Notes: generated by a model not told the origin, from the letters alone. Shown: positions 24,661 to 33,102, counted from the first letter of the stretch. The stretch: 64,000 nucleotides of DNA from a bacterium (GCA_041648665.1 JBAZOP010000003.1:1-64000), one strand, 5' to 3'. Numbers and translations: made by a program.

Positions 24661-25086
24661 CTTGAGCCGCGCCCTGAACAGCCGGTTCTTGGTGGTCGAG
24701 TCGTTGGCCGCATCGGTCCCAAGCACGGCATCGACGATGGCGCTCCGATCCACAACGGGCATGGCGTCAACCTGCTTCAACACGCTAAGCAGTCTCGCCC
24801 GCGCCTCGATGAGGCTGTCGATGGTGCAGCTGGTCTCGAACTCGGGGACCACAACGGCGGCATGTCGGCAGCGGTCCCGCTTCACTTCGAGGCACTTCAT
24901 GATGACGATGTGGTGCAGCCACGTGCTGACCTTGCACCTGCCATCGAAGGGAGCCGTGAGCGCCTTGATGAACGCCCACTGCACAATGTCCTCCGCATCC
25001 TCGCGGCTGGCCATGATGCGCTGCGCGGCAGCGACGAGCCGCGCCCGGTGCGCCCTGCATTCCCGATCCAACGCCTGCCTGTCCAT
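24649..25086 (-). CDS. ECF-type sigma factor-like protein
   Basis: A 145-residue protein with sigma region 2 features at about 20-75 (ASREDAEDIVQWAFIKAL, then FDGRCKVSTWLHHI and KRDR) and a weaker region 4-like stretch near the C-terminus (PVVDRSAIVDAVLG, STTKNRLFRARLKL). This is the layout of short ECF sigma factors, which would redirect host RNA polymerase to viral promoters. Start ATG 25086 is supported by -35 TTGCAA, 17 bp, TACCAT. The region 4 match is weak. Confidence 0.6.
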   Translation of the reverse strand: MDRQALDRECRAHRARLVAAAQRIMASREDAEDIVQWAFIKALTAPFDGRCKVSTWLHHIVIMKCLEVKRDRCRHAAVVVPEFETSCTIDSLIEARARLLSVLKQVDAMPVVDRSAIVDAVLGTDAANDSTTKNRLFRARLKLVA

Positions 25087-25631
25087 CGGACAACCGATGG
25101 TAAGCACGCGCCGCGCCGCTTGCAAGAGTCGCCGCGCGCATGGATACATGATCGAGCGTTCCGACGTTCCTACGATCCATATCCTCTCATACGAGGTCGC
25201 GTCAGCGTTGTGGTAAATGCAAGCTCAACCCAAGCGCCTTCCGATCTCGCAGGCGAGGATCATGCTTTAGCGTTCTGGGTGAAGCAGAGGCTTCGATCCA
25301 ACCATCCCGCTGAAGCGGCGTCCTCCCCTTCCGATGCCATCCTCTCGGAACGAGGATACACATATCACCAACTGATCCAGATCCCGATTCGAGGAAACAC
25401 CTCGGTCTCATCCAAACGTTCGTACCCTACGGGCACTCACTGGGAACACGAAGCGTTATGGCGAATCGGGAAATACGCCACGACGTAAGGTAGATCCCTA
25501 TTAGGCCAGAAAATGGATGGGGTCCACAAGTGAAAAGTGAACGTAGCGTGCCACGATTTCAAAATAGGTAGCATAATGTGAGCGCTATACACACAAAGCG
25601 CGCGACGGATTGGTTGATAGCTGGAAGCGTT
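25087..25631. other. Non-coding stretch with sigma-gene promoter
   Basis: Contains the minus-strand promoter of the sigma-like gene (TTGCAA 25120-25125, TACCAT 25097-25102, 10 nt to ATG) and a small hairpin CGAGG-AAACA-CCTCG (25390-25404). No credible gene was found in either strand. The part from about 25480 to 25620 is AT-richer than its surroundings and may hold further promoters. Confidence 0.5.
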
Positions 25632-26363
25632 CTAGTCGGGCTCGATCGCGATGGGATCGACGGGGCCTCGGCGCAAGGCTTCGGTCAATAGAACGGGCGC
25701 GAATTTATCGATCGCCACGTCCATCCCAATACCGATGCAGGCGTATCCAGGGAGCCATACGTCCGACTGGTTGAACCCGAACTTGATTTGCAACTGCTTG
25801 GACGTGAGCGACTTGCAGTGGCTGATGAAGTTCAGAACGTTCGTTCCTATCGACGGAGATATGACGAGTTCGACCATGTTTCTGGTCACCGCTCCGGAAT
25901 TGATGAGAACGCTGTCTGGTCTTTGTTGTCGGACGATGCTTCTGATGAGTTCCTTGTGCTCCATCTCGAAGACTGTAGGAGGCTTTGCTCGCCAGCAAAT
26001 CCACAACGGGTTGTAGTAGAACGACGCTCTTTCGGAGTTGACGAGGTTCGACATGTCCGATGGATCCGGGCATCGTCGATAGAAAATCGTCCAGTCGTAC
26101 GGCTCCTCTGGCGTAAATCCACTTCGTTTCAAAAGAGCAATGATCTCTGGCCCGGGAGCAAACCACTCTCCTCTGATTCTGTAGTGCGCAAAAACACGAT
26201 GGAATTTGTGCTCCGTTTCAACGCCACCGGCAATGACTCCGACGACATTCAACTCCCATGGACACCCGGTCTGTATCTCGTTCTGACGGCTTTTCGCCGT
26301 TCCTGTTGTCGTCCCGATTTTGATTGGTCCACCCCCGGGAATTTGCATGAAGTAAACGCTCAT
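25632..26363 (-). CDS. GIY-YIG (T5orf172-like) nuclease family protein
   Basis: A 243-residue protein. The first 90 residues carry VYFMQIPGGGPIKIGTTTG (a GIY-YIG-type start), RQNEIQTGCPWELNV, VETEHKFHRVFAHYRIRGEW (helix with Arg and Glu) and FAPGPEI, the pattern of T5orf172/MUG113 domains. The C-terminal half has no recognised fold. The ATG 26363 is 6 nt from a -10 TACCAT, favouring it over an upstream ATG. It may be a homing or anti-host nuclease. Confidence 0.7.
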   Translation of the reverse strand: MSVYFMQIPGGGPIKIGTTTGTAKSRQNEIQTGCPWELNVVGVIAGGVETEHKFHRVFAHYRIRGEWFAPGPEIIALLKRSGFTPEEPYDWTIFYRRCPDPSDMSNLVNSERASFYYNPLWICWRAKPPTVFEMEHKELIRSIVRQQRPDSVLINSGAVTRNMVELVISPSIGTNVLNFISHCKSLTSKQLQIKFGFNQSDVWLPGYACIGIGMDVAIDKFAPVLLTEALRRGPVDPIAIEPD

Positions 26364-26578
26364 AATGGCATGGTAGCCACGCATTAGGAGCATCTCAAGC
26401 TATCTCTCTCTACTCTGAGTGACACGTAACGTAGTGCCACGCATCGCCACGCATTCAACCTGATGTGCGTGATGTCACGGACAGAAAATCATCGGTAAAC
26501 AGGCTCGAAATGATTGACTGAACGGGCGTGGCTGCGTATCGTAGACGGTCCAGGCACAACGAGCGGGAGATAGTTGCA
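26364..26578. promoter_or_regulatory. Divergent control region with GCCACGCAT repeats
   Basis: Between the GIY-YIG gene and the replication operon. It holds the minus -10 TACCAT (26370-26375), three direct GCCACGCAT copies (26376-26384, 26436-26444, 26446-26454), and a plus promoter TTGACT (26514-26519)-17-TATCGT (26537-26542). The repeat copies are 60 and 10 bp apart, near whole helical turns. Confidence 0.6.
26376..26454. repeat. Three GCCACGCAT direct repeats (iteron-like)
   Basis: Three perfect 9-bp copies, same orientation, in front of the primase operon. Such repeats are typical of operator sites or replication-origin iterons; which one is not shown by sequence. Confidence 0.6.
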
Positions 26579-26674
26579 ATGGCTACTGCAAGGTCAACGT
26601 GTCTCGACAGAAAGCCGCAAAAACATCCATGGGACGAGGGAGGTGAGGCTCCTGCCCGTGGGTGGCGTCGATGA
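26579..26674 (+). CDS. Small leader ORF of the replication operon
   Basis: A 31-residue basic peptide (MATARSTCLDRK, end RGWRR) with GGGAG 8-10 nt upstream of its ATG. Its TGA overlaps the primase ATG (ATGA), so translation of the primase may depend on it. It could be a small DNA-binding protein or only a translational leader. Confidence 0.45.
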   Translation: MATARSTCLDRKPQKHPWDEGGEAPARGWRR

Positions 26675-27744
26675 CCCCCGATCGTCTTGAGCTAGCCGTC
26701 CAGGTCATACGTCGTCTCAACCCCCATCCAGGCCGCTTCGCCTGCTACGTCCACCAGCGCAACCAGTACGTTCAGGTTCGCCGCGCCCCCACCGATCAAG
26801 AGGTGGTCGAGCACATACGCGGGCGTCGCCTGCTCGGAGCCGTGAGCGCAGACGACCAGGGGATGACGACAGCCGTGGGGCTGGATCTGGACGCACACGT
26901 GTCCGGTCAGCGCCCGTTGGCTGCGGCCAAGCGCTTCGTGCAAGCGTGTCAGGTGTTCGACATCCCGGTGCTCGTGCACACCAGCAAGAGCGCCAAGGGC
27001 TGCCACGTCCGCACGCTGTTCAACAAGGAGACGCCCAGCTGGATGGCGCGAGCGATGTACGTCGCCCTCGCCGTCTCGTCCGACCTGAACCAGGACAGCG
27101 CCTGCGACAAGGTATGGCCACCGTCACATGGCTATGGGGTGCTCGCTCTGCCGTACCAGGGGCGGTACGCGGTGCAGAACGGCGGCACCATCGCTCTGAA
27201 CCCGAACACGTGGCTCCCGTACCCGCAGGACGTGCAGCTCGACGTTGTGACCGAAGCCCGGGAGATGGACACCGACGACATCGAGGGGGTGCTGCGCACC
27301 TTCGGTATCAACACCGAACGGCAGGCGAAGCTGCTGGCAGGAGCGGCCTTGAGCGGCCCCACGGAGCCGTCGTGCCGCGATGGGACAGATGGCGGCGTGC
27401 AGGAGATGATCAACCACTGCGCCGCCGTGAAGCGGCTGGAGGAGGAGGCTGGGACCGTCCCGTACGTTTTCTGGTTCGGGATGATGACCAACTTCCGCCC
27501 CTTCGCAAACGGCAGGGAGCTGTTCGAGGCGTATTGTGAGCTTGACCCAAAGCGTCACGATCCAAGGGCGCTAGACCGGATGTGGAAGGCGATCACGGGG
27601 AGGCCTAGGATCTGCCTTCACCTTGACCCTCAGTGGACATGTCCGCTTCAGGGCAGGTGTCCCGCGAATGCCCCAGCCGGGTTGCCGTTCGCGGTCAAGA
27701 GAGCGCAGAAGAAGCGGGAGCAGGGCGACAAGAGCGAGGGGTAA
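26671..27744 (+). CDS. Archaeo-eukaryotic-type primase (AEP) protein
   Basis: A 357-residue protein with AEP-superfamily motifs: MTTAVGLDLDAHV (Asp-x-Asp, metal binding) near residue 70, VHTSKSAKGCHVRTLF (Ser/Lys-x-His) near 107 and a later GGTIALNPNTWLPYP block. These features match the primase domain of TOTE-type conflict systems and virus primases. A Cys cluster (CLHLDPQWTCPLQGRC) near the C-terminus resembles the Fe-S or zinc site of primases. The upstream small ORF overlaps the start. It is likely the replicative primase, paired with the RepA-like ATPase and helicase. Confidence 0.75.
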   Translation: MTPDRLELAVQVIRRLNPHPGRFACYVHQRNQYVQVRRAPTDQEVVEHIRGRRLLGAVSADDQGMTTAVGLDLDAHVSGQRPLAAAKRFVQACQVFDIPVLVHTSKSAKGCHVRTLFNKETPSWMARAMYVALAVSSDLNQDSACDKVWPPSHGYGVLALPYQGRYAVQNGGTIALNPNTWLPYPQDVQLDVVTEAREMDTDDIEGVLRTFGINTERQAKLLAGAALSGPTEPSCRDGTDGGVQEMINHCAAVKRLEEEAGTVPYVFWFGMMTNFRPFANGRELFEAYCELDPKRHDPRALDRMWKAITGRPRICLHLDPQWTCPLQGRCPANAPAGLPFAVKRAQKKREQGDKSEG

Positions 27745-27771
27745 TCATTCTCGGGAAGGGAGCAGGCAGAA

Positions 27772-28374
27772 ATGGCCAAAGGGAGACGTGTCAGCGCACA
27801 TAGCGACACAGGCGTAGGGCACAAATCGACACAGACGGCAGAAGGTGGCTCACAAGGTGCCGAAAGTGGTGCCAAACTGTTCGATGGTCAGGCACAGTTT
27901 GTCACTGATGACATTTCTGAGCCAACAAATGAGCCACCTGTGCCTATCCAGTCGGATTCTGGTGACAATGTTGGCCAATCTGAGCCAGAAGTGACAAATG
28001 GGCCAGAATCGACTGAGCCAGTGGCACGCAGGTACAAGGACTGGGTGTCGGGTCCTCTGATTTGCCCCAAATGCGGCCTGAACGAGCGCGCCTTCGGTAT
28101 GAGGTGGTGCCGGGCCTGTAGAGCTGCTTACATGCGCGCAAACAGGCCAAAATACTCGGAATTGTCCGAAGAAGAGCGCCGACGTAGTTGCTGTAGGTCA
28201 TATACACACACGTTGATCAAGAGGGGCCAGTTGCAGAGGGAACCGTGTATTCGCTGCGGGTCTCCGTACGCGCAAGCCCACCATCCTGACTACTCGGATC
28301 CAAGGAACATCGTTTGGATGTGCCGGGAATGTCACCTGCTTCTGCACGGAGTTTTGTTTGGAGGCCACCTATGA
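27772..28374 (+). CDS. HNH-like zinc protein
   Basis: A 200-residue protein. The first 90 residues are disordered, Ser/Thr-rich and acidic, with lower GC than neighbours. A zinc knuckle (CPKCGLNER then CRACRAAY) follows, then a compact HNH-type module: CIRCGSPYAQAHHPDY and VWMCRECHLLLHG. The HH-PDY and C-x2-C...H pattern is that of phage HNH endonucleases, often near packaging or replication genes. The catalytic identity is inferred. The stop overlaps the ATPase start (ATGA). Confidence 0.65.
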   Translation: MAKGRRVSAHSDTGVGHKSTQTAEGGSQGAESGAKLFDGQAQFVTDDISEPTNEPPVPIQSDSGDNVGQSEPEVTNGPESTEPVARRYKDWVSGPLICPKCGLNERAFGMRWCRACRAAYMRANRPKYSELSEEERRRSCCRSYTHTLIKRGQLQREPCIRCGSPYAQAHHPDYSDPRNIVWMCRECHLLLHGVLFGGHL

Positions 28375-29795
28375 GCGCAGACGATGCTGAATTTCCGGAG
28401 CCGGTAGACGAATCGATCAAGGAAGCAGACGAGCCGTCTCGGCGCATGCCCGGCGACGACTCGGAGGAACCTGCTGCGTTTCCGAGCCCTCGCGAGAGCA
28501 AGCGCCCGCCGCCGATGCCAGCGTTCGTGCAGGGCGTGGATGACGAGGACCGCATGGACCCGCCCGCGACGTTCGTCCCCAACTCGGAGAAGATCCGGCA
28601 GATGGTCGAGGACAAGGCGAGCCCGGTGCGCGCGGGGGCCGACTACCCCATCGAGCGCAACTTCCCCAAGTGGAGGTCGGCCACAGACCTGAAGCGAGAG
28701 GCCAGCAAGCCCATCAACTGGCAGGTTTCCAATCTCTGGACCGAGCGGGCGAAGATTCTGCTGGCAGCAGAACAAAAGTCTGGAAAGACGTGGATCGTCT
28801 GCCATGCTGGAATATGCGTAGCAGCTGGTCGTCCGCTGTTCGGACACGACCGCTTCCGCATCCTGAAGGGAGGGCCCGTGGGCATCGTTGCGGGCGAGGA
28901 CGACCCGGGCGAGATCGGGCGGCGCATGGACCGGATGTGCCGCGCCATGGGGCTTCTGATGTCGGACTTGCCGATCCACTTCCTCGAAGGCCATGGGATG
29001 CGCCTGAACCGCCAGCGGGATCAGGAGATGATGAAGTCGGCGGTGCGGTCGCTCGGCCTGAAGCTCATCATCTACGACCCGTTGGCGAGGCTCATGGACG
29101 GTGACGAGAACAGCAAGGAAGTCGTCTCGGCGCTGCTCAACCCCGCCAGCCAGCTCGCTCTGGACGAGGACGTGTCCGTGATGGTGGTGCACCACTTGGG
29201 CAAGCAGAACAACGAGAACCCCCGCACATCCATCGCGCGCGTGCGCGGCAGCTCCGACATCACGTCGTGGTTCAGCTGCGGTCTGTTCCTGTCGGGGCAG
29301 ATGCGCGGCGGCAAGCTCGACGTGGAGGTTGTACAGCGCACGAGCGGCAACGTGCCCAACGAGTTCCCGGTCCATGTCCGCGAGGACCAGGACACGAGCG
29401 TGTACGGCCTGGGGACGATGCGGCTGGAGGCAGACCTGTCCGCGCACGAGCAGGACCAACATGGGCGCAATCAGGCGTTGATCGAGGAAGCTGCGCGTGA
29501 GATCCTCCTCCTGGTGCGAGGCAAGGCCGCTCACGGCGTGACGCTGTCCGAGATCCAGGTCCACCTGGGCTACGGGCGCGCGCTGACAAACGCGGCGGTG
29601 AAGAAGCTGGTGCGCGAGGAAGGCGCGATCGGGTTCGAGGACGCGGACGACATCCCGGAGAAGAAGGTGCTCATGCCGCGGATGCAGCGCAGGCCAGTTG
29701 CGGAGCGGCCCGCCCCGGATCCCAAGAAGGAACGGGACGACGATGATGACGACTTCGACCCGCCCGATGGGCAGGGCGAGTTGCCGATCAACTGA
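28371..29795 (+). CDS. RepA-like hexameric ATPase
   Basis: A 474-residue protein with a RecA-type core of the RepA/AAA_25 class: Walker A AAEQKSGKTWIVCHAG near residue 140, the segment VGIVAGEDDPGEIGRRMDRM, Walker B LIIYDPLARLMDG near 235, and MVVHHLGKQN. This family includes plasmid RepA replicative helicases and phage replication ATPases. The N-terminus (120 residues) is acidic and disordered; the C-terminal 130 residues include a winged-helix-like part and an acidic end. It is probably the replicative helicase or loader, next to the primase. Confidence 0.75.
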   Translation: MSADDAEFPEPVDESIKEADEPSRRMPGDDSEEPAAFPSPRESKRPPPMPAFVQGVDDEDRMDPPATFVPNSEKIRQMVEDKASPVRAGADYPIERNFPKWRSATDLKREASKPINWQVSNLWTERAKILLAAEQKSGKTWIVCHAGICVAAGRPLFGHDRFRILKGGPVGIVAGEDDPGEIGRRMDRMCRAMGLLMSDLPIHFLEGHGMRLNRQRDQEMMKSAVRSLGLKLIIYDPLARLMDGDENSKEVVSALLNPASQLALDEDVSVMVVHHLGKQNNENPRTSIARVRGSSDITSWFSCGLFLSGQMRGGKLDVEVVQRTSGNVPNEFPVHVREDQDTSVYGLGTMRLEADLSAHEQDQHGRNQALIEEAAREILLLVRGKAAHGVTLSEIQVHLGYGRALTNAAVKKLVREEGAIGFEDADDIPEKKVLMPRMQRRPVAERPAPDPKKERDDDDDDFDPPDGQGELPIN

Positions 29796-29807
29796 GGGAG
29801 GGAAGCA

Positions 29808-30086
29808 ATGACGAAGCTGACAGACATCGAGGAACGCGTGTTGCCGGTCTCACTGGCCCAGCTGAACGGCAGGGTCACGATAGCGATCATTCTCGCTGAG
29901 CACGAGCCCAACCCGGAGAACCAGCGACTCGCGTGGGCATCGGTCTCAGCCATCGAGGAAGAGATCGCGCTTCACAAAGACGCGAGCGAGCAGGAGCGCA
30001 ACATCGGCAGGCGCGGCGCAATCGAGGCGGCGATCAAGGCCGAATTGTACGGTCGCGCGAAGCACCTGTCGGACACGATGGGGTGA
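29808..30086 (+). CDS. Small helical hypothetical protein
   Basis: A 92-residue helical protein (VTIAIILAEHEPNPENQRL, SAIEEEIALHKDAS, AAIKAELYGRAKHL), with GGGAGGGAAGCA before the ATG. No recognised domain. It follows the ATPase in the replication operon. Confidence 0.5.
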   Translation: MTKLTDIEERVLPVSLAQLNGRVTIAIILAEHEPNPENQRLAWASVSAIEEEIALHKDASEQERNIGRRGAIEAAIKAELYGRAKHLSDTMG

Positions 30087-30089
30087 AAA

Positions 30090-30374
30090 ATGTCCTGGCA
30101 CTCCCCATCGAAGAAAGGCGGAAGGAAGATGGCAGACAAGCCGAAGCTCGACACGCGAGAAGCTCGACAGCTCACAAGCCGGGAGTGCTGCAAGATTCTG
30201 GGCGGCACGATCGGTGTCCTGGCGCAGATGGCGAGCCTTGAAGACGTGCGTACAGCGGTCCGGTGGTGGGCGGAGACAGAAGAGGTCTGGACTGCGTACG
30301 CGCTCGGAGCGCCCGCGGTCGATGCAGCAACTCAGGACGCCATCGCGAAGGTCCGAGGTTCCGGAGACAGCTGA
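30090..30374 (+). CDS. Small helical hypothetical protein
   Basis: A 94-residue protein with a Lys/Gly-rich start and a helical rest (LTSRECCKILGGTIGVLAQM, VRTAVRWWAETEEVWTAYA). An in-frame ATG at 30129 is an alternative start but has a less well spaced ribosome-binding site. Its stop overlaps the next gene (TGATG). Function unknown. Confidence 0.5.
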   Translation: MSWHSPSKKGGRKMADKPKLDTREARQLTSRECCKILGGTIGVLAQMASLEDVRTAVRWWAETEEVWTAYALGAPAVDAATQDAIAKVRGSGDS

Positions 30375-30514
30375 TGACCCTGGAGTTCGCCAAGTTCGAG
30401 TTCAAGCTCCAGGACTTCTGGGTCGGCGTGTTCTGGAAGCGACGCGGCGAGTGGCTGGACGTGTGGATCTGTTTTCTCCCCTGCCTACCGCTTCACCTCG
30501 TCCTTCGCGTATAA
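30374..30514 (+). CDS. Small phage protein with FWVGVFWKR/DVWICF motif
   Basis: A 46-residue protein of a type I recognise from many phages: an FEFKLQDFWVGVFWKR strand, then WLDVWICFLPCLPLHL. It is too short for normal gene callers but is well supported by coupling (TGATG) to the upstream gene. The stop overlaps the -10 TATAAT of the next gene. Function unknown. Confidence 0.6.
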   Translation: MTLEFAKFEFKLQDFWVGVFWKRRGEWLDVWICFLPCLPLHLVLRV

Positions 30515-30521
30515 TCTCCGC

Positions 30522-30848
30522 ATGTTCATCGTCCAGCGCGACCCCTACCCTACTCGCCCGCTCTTCCACCATGCTGCGACCAGGGAGCCCGTGTTCGCCC
30601 CGAACCCGTGGTATCACCCCGGGTTGCATGGGCTCGGGCTCATGATCGTCCAGGACGACGCAGGCCGCACCACGGGCATCATCAGGAAGTTCGAGAGCCC
30701 ATACCACGCGTACCGGCACTACAACCCGGGCTTCCATGGGCTGGGCGAGATGGACACGAGCACCAAGATGCTCATCGGGTGCGGGGTCGCGCTTTGTACC
30801 TTGATTTTCGGCCTCGCTGTCATGGAAGGCGCGTACGGCAAGCGGTAG
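30522..30848 (+). CDS. Single-pass membrane protein with two HGLG sites
   Basis: A 108-residue protein with two copies of a His-Gly-Leu-Gly motif (HPGLHGLGLM near 32, PGFHGLGEM near 72), then one transmembrane helix (MLIGCGVALCTLIFGLAV) and the tail EGAYGKR. It has its own -10 TATAAT (30510-30515) 6 nt before the ATG. The HGLG motif recurs in the 44-47 kb cassette, suggesting the same virion class. Confidence 0.65.
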   Translation: MFIVQRDPYPTRPLFHHAATREPVFAPNPWYHPGLHGLGLMIVQDDAGRTTGIIRKFESPYHAYRHYNPGFHGLGEMDTSTKMLIGCGVALCTLIFGLAVMEGAYGKR

Positions 30849-30852
30849 CCCG

Positions 30853-30880
30853 TTGACACCCGATTTCAAGATCGTATCAT
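30853..30880 (+). promoter_or_regulatory. Consensus leaderless promoter
   Basis: -35 TTGACA (30853-30858), spacer 16, -10 TATCAT (30875-30880), then 6 nt to ATG 30887. The best -35 match in the window. Confidence 0.75.
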
Positions 30881-30886
30881 CTCGCA

Positions 30887-31201
30887 ATGAACTCAATCGA
30901 CCGTGGCGTGCCCTGGAAAGTTGGAGAAGGACAGGCCGTCTATTACGGCTGCATGCCAGCCTATCCGCTGGAGCCCGGTATCGGCCCGTGGCCTTCTGAT
31001 GGCGATCCCGGCCCGGTCCCGCTTCCGATCAAACCGCTGAGCCCTGATGAGTTTGCCAAGATGATGGCTGCGCTCACGCCCATCCTTGACGAGTTCGCCA
31101 TCATGCGCGCGCTCGACAAGCTCGACGACGCAGCCAAGCGACGAGTGCAAGCGTGGCTCAACGCCCGTTGCGACATGACCCCGAGTGCGGTGCCACGATA
31201 G
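30887..31201 (+). CDS. ILDEFxIMR-domain small protein
   Basis: A 104-residue protein. Pro/Gly-rich first half, then LTPILDEFAIMRALDKLDDA and RRVQAWLNAR, which match residues 30-60 of the 271-residue protein at 18528-19343. Helix-turn-helix-like spacing is possible but not certain. Leaderless promoter (TTGACA-16-TATCAT). Confidence 0.55.
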   Translation: MNSIDRGVPWKVGEGQAVYYGCMPAYPLEPGIGPWPSDGDPGPVPLPIKPLSPDEFAKMMAALTPILDEFAIMRALDKLDDAAKRRVQAWLNARCDMTPSAVPR

Positions 31202-31242
31202 GCCTTGCAACGTATCGCCGTTTCGCAGTACCCTTCCCAACC

Positions 31243-31920
31243 ATGGCCGACGAAGAACCCGCTACTTCCGTGCGAAGTGTACTCGATGCCCTGCTCACCC
31301 ATCTCCGGTTGGCGCGTGACAACAGAATACGGACTCACAAAGCGAAGCTCATGGAGGAGTTCGGAACGGCGCGCAAGCTGCTGAAGGACGCGTACAGGGA
31401 CTACGACCCGCAGGACGTTCCAATCGACATGAACCGGGTGATTCGCGATCTGGAGATCGACCGGGACTCCACGCTCGATGAGGACTGCGAGCAGATCGAG
31501 TCTGAGTACCGGGTCGCCATCGCGATCCTGGGCGAGGTCGCGGACAAGCATCCGGACATCTACCAGCGCGCGGTCGAGAAGGCGTCGGCGAGCCCGCGGT
31601 CCTGGAGACATCCCGCGCGCCCGGTGCAGGTGAGGCGCACCCCGGTCAACGGGATGCCCCTTTCGATTGTGATGCACCTGACCGCCGTTGAGCAGGCGAA
31701 GATCATCCGGGGCCTCATGGAGAACCGCGAGGGGCTGTACCTCCCCAAGCTCTGCGCGCTCACGTCCGACAAGAAGAGCCCGTTCAAGAAGAAGGCCGTG
31801 CGGCAGTTCATGGGGTTTTTGCGAGGGTCCGGGCACGTCAAGGTCGTCGGCACCGGGCGAGCCGCGCGCTACGTGGGGGCCGCGTCCCTCAAGCAGTACA
31901 AGAAACTGTCGCAGCAGTAG
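31243..31920 (+). CDS. Coiled-coil protein with winged-helix-like C-terminus
   Basis: A 225-residue protein starting at ATG 31243, 8 nt after -10 TACCCT with -35 TTGCAA 18 bp upstream. The first 120 residues are helical and acidic (LLTHLRLARDNRI, RVIRDLEIDRDSTL). The C-terminal 70 (LMENREGLYLPKLCAL, KKKAVRQFMGFLRGSG, VKVVGTGRAARY) resemble a winged helix with wing, which may bind DNA. No family assigned. Confidence 0.5.
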   Translation: MADEEPATSVRSVLDALLTHLRLARDNRIRTHKAKLMEEFGTARKLLKDAYRDYDPQDVPIDMNRVIRDLEIDRDSTLDEDCEQIESEYRVAIAILGEVADKHPDIYQRAVEKASASPRSWRHPARPVQVRRTPVNGMPLSIVMHLTAVEQAKIIRGLMENREGLYLPKLCALTSDKKSPFKKKAVRQFMGFLRGSGHVKVVGTGRAARYVGAASLKQYKKLSQQ

Positions 31921-31923
31921 ACC

Positions 31924-33102
31924 ATGGCCATCAGCCTGCGGCTCTACCAGAGGGAGGCGGTGCTCGGCACGCGTGTCCAGTGGCGCGCGGGTAGCATCCA
32001 CACCCTCATCGCCTTGCCAGTTGCAACTGGGAAAACATGGATATTCTGCTTTATGATCCACGCGATTCGCGCGAACGGGCTGCGCTGCCTCGTTCTGGTG
32101 AATCGTGACGAACTCGTCGAGCAGACGGTTCAGAAGCTCGCGCGCATCGGGATCCGTCCTGGGATCGTCAAGGCAGACCGCAACGAGTGGTCACGCGACG
32201 TTGTGGTGGCTTCCGTGCAGACGCTCTGGAGCAAGCGCAGGCTCTACATCATCCCGCCGAACCGCTTCTCGCTCGTCGTTGTGGATGAGTGTCATTACGC
32301 GAACTCCCCCGGCTATCAGCGCGTCCTTCAATACTTCGGCGAGGCCTACCACCTGGGGTGCACGGCGACGCCCTTCCGCGGCGATCACAAATCCCTGGCC
32401 GACGCGGGCTGGCAGAGCGTCGCCTACGTCTACCCGTGGCACAAAGCGGTCGAGGACGGCTGGCTGGCCCCGCTGCGCGTCGAGCGGCTCCAGACGACAA
32501 CGACCCTGGTTGGCGTGTCCTCGAAGTCCGACGCGATGACCGGACAGACGGACTTTACGGCGAGTCGCCTTTCCTCGCGCATCAACACGCCGACTCGGAA
32601 CGACGCTATCGTGCAGGCATGGATCGATAGGATTTCCCCGCGCCGCACGCTTGGGTTCTGCGCAACGGTCGAGCACACCGTGTCGCTCGCGAACGCCTTT
32701 CGTCGCAGGGGTATCGAAGCGCACGCGATCTACGGCGAGATGGGGCCGCGCGAACGCCGCGTGCTCATCGATGGGCACAAGCGGGGCCGCTTCCTCGTGC
32801 TGATAAACTGCCAAGTTCTCACGCACGGCTACGACGACCCGGGTATTCAGGCGATCATCATGGCGAAGCCGACGCAGAGCAAGGTGCTCTACATCCAGTG
32901 CGTCGGGCGCGGTCTGCGACCCGACCGAGACCACGGCAAGCAGGACTGCGTTCTTCTCGACGTTGTGGACATCTCCGATGAGCACTCGATGGCGATCAAC
33001 GCAGAGGTGGCGGGGCTGCTCGGGGAGTTCGGCCAAGATCGCGCGATTGCCGATGGCGCGGTTCCGGAGCTGAAGGGGCCGGAAAGTTGTGAGGAAACTT
33101 GA
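31924..33102 (+). CDS. SF2 DNA helicase (DECH-box)
   Basis: A 392-residue protein. SLRLYQREAVLG (Q-like motif) opens it, then Walker A LPVATGKTWIF, LVNRDELVEQ (motif Ia), LVVVDECHYA (DECH box), LGCTATPFRG (motif III), TLGFCATVEHTVSLANAF (motif IV), and QCVGRGLRPDRD (motif VI with Arg fingers). This is the layout of RecG/UvsW/RapA-like phage SF2 helicases, used in fork or D-loop processing. About 10 nt separate it from the next gene's promoter. Confidence 0.85.
   Translation: MAISLRLYQREAVLGTRVQWRAGSIHTLIALPVATGKTWIFCFMIHAIRANGLRCLVLVNRDELVEQTVQKLARIGIRPGIVKADRNEWSRDVVVASVQTLWSKRRLYIIPPNRFSLVVVDECHYANSPGYQRVLQYFGEAYHLGCTATPFRGDHKSLADAGWQSVAYVYPWHKAVEDGWLAPLRVERLQTTTTLVGVSSKSDAMTGQTDFTASRLSSRINTPTRNDAIVQAWIDRISPRRTLGFCATVEHTVSLANAFRRRGIEAHAIYGEMGPRERRVLIDGHKRGRFLVLINCQVLTHGYDDPGIQAIIMAKPTQSKVLYIQCVGRGLRPDRDHGKQDCVLLDVVDISDEHSMAINAEVAGLLGEFGQDRAIADGAVPELKGPESCEET

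Noticed and set aside
25280..25310. Sequence resembling a tRNA T-arm
   Set aside because: A GCTTCGATCC-like piece is present but no acceptor, D-arm or anticodon stem could be paired around it. No tRNA was found elsewhere by eye.
25202..25411. 69-codon minus-strand frame in the non-coding gap
   Set aside because: No ribosome-binding site or leaderless promoter and no recognisable domain; treated as non-coding.
28332..29564. 410-codon open frame on the minus strand
   Set aside because: Antisense to the RepA-like ATPase, whose Walker motifs confirm the plus strand is coding.
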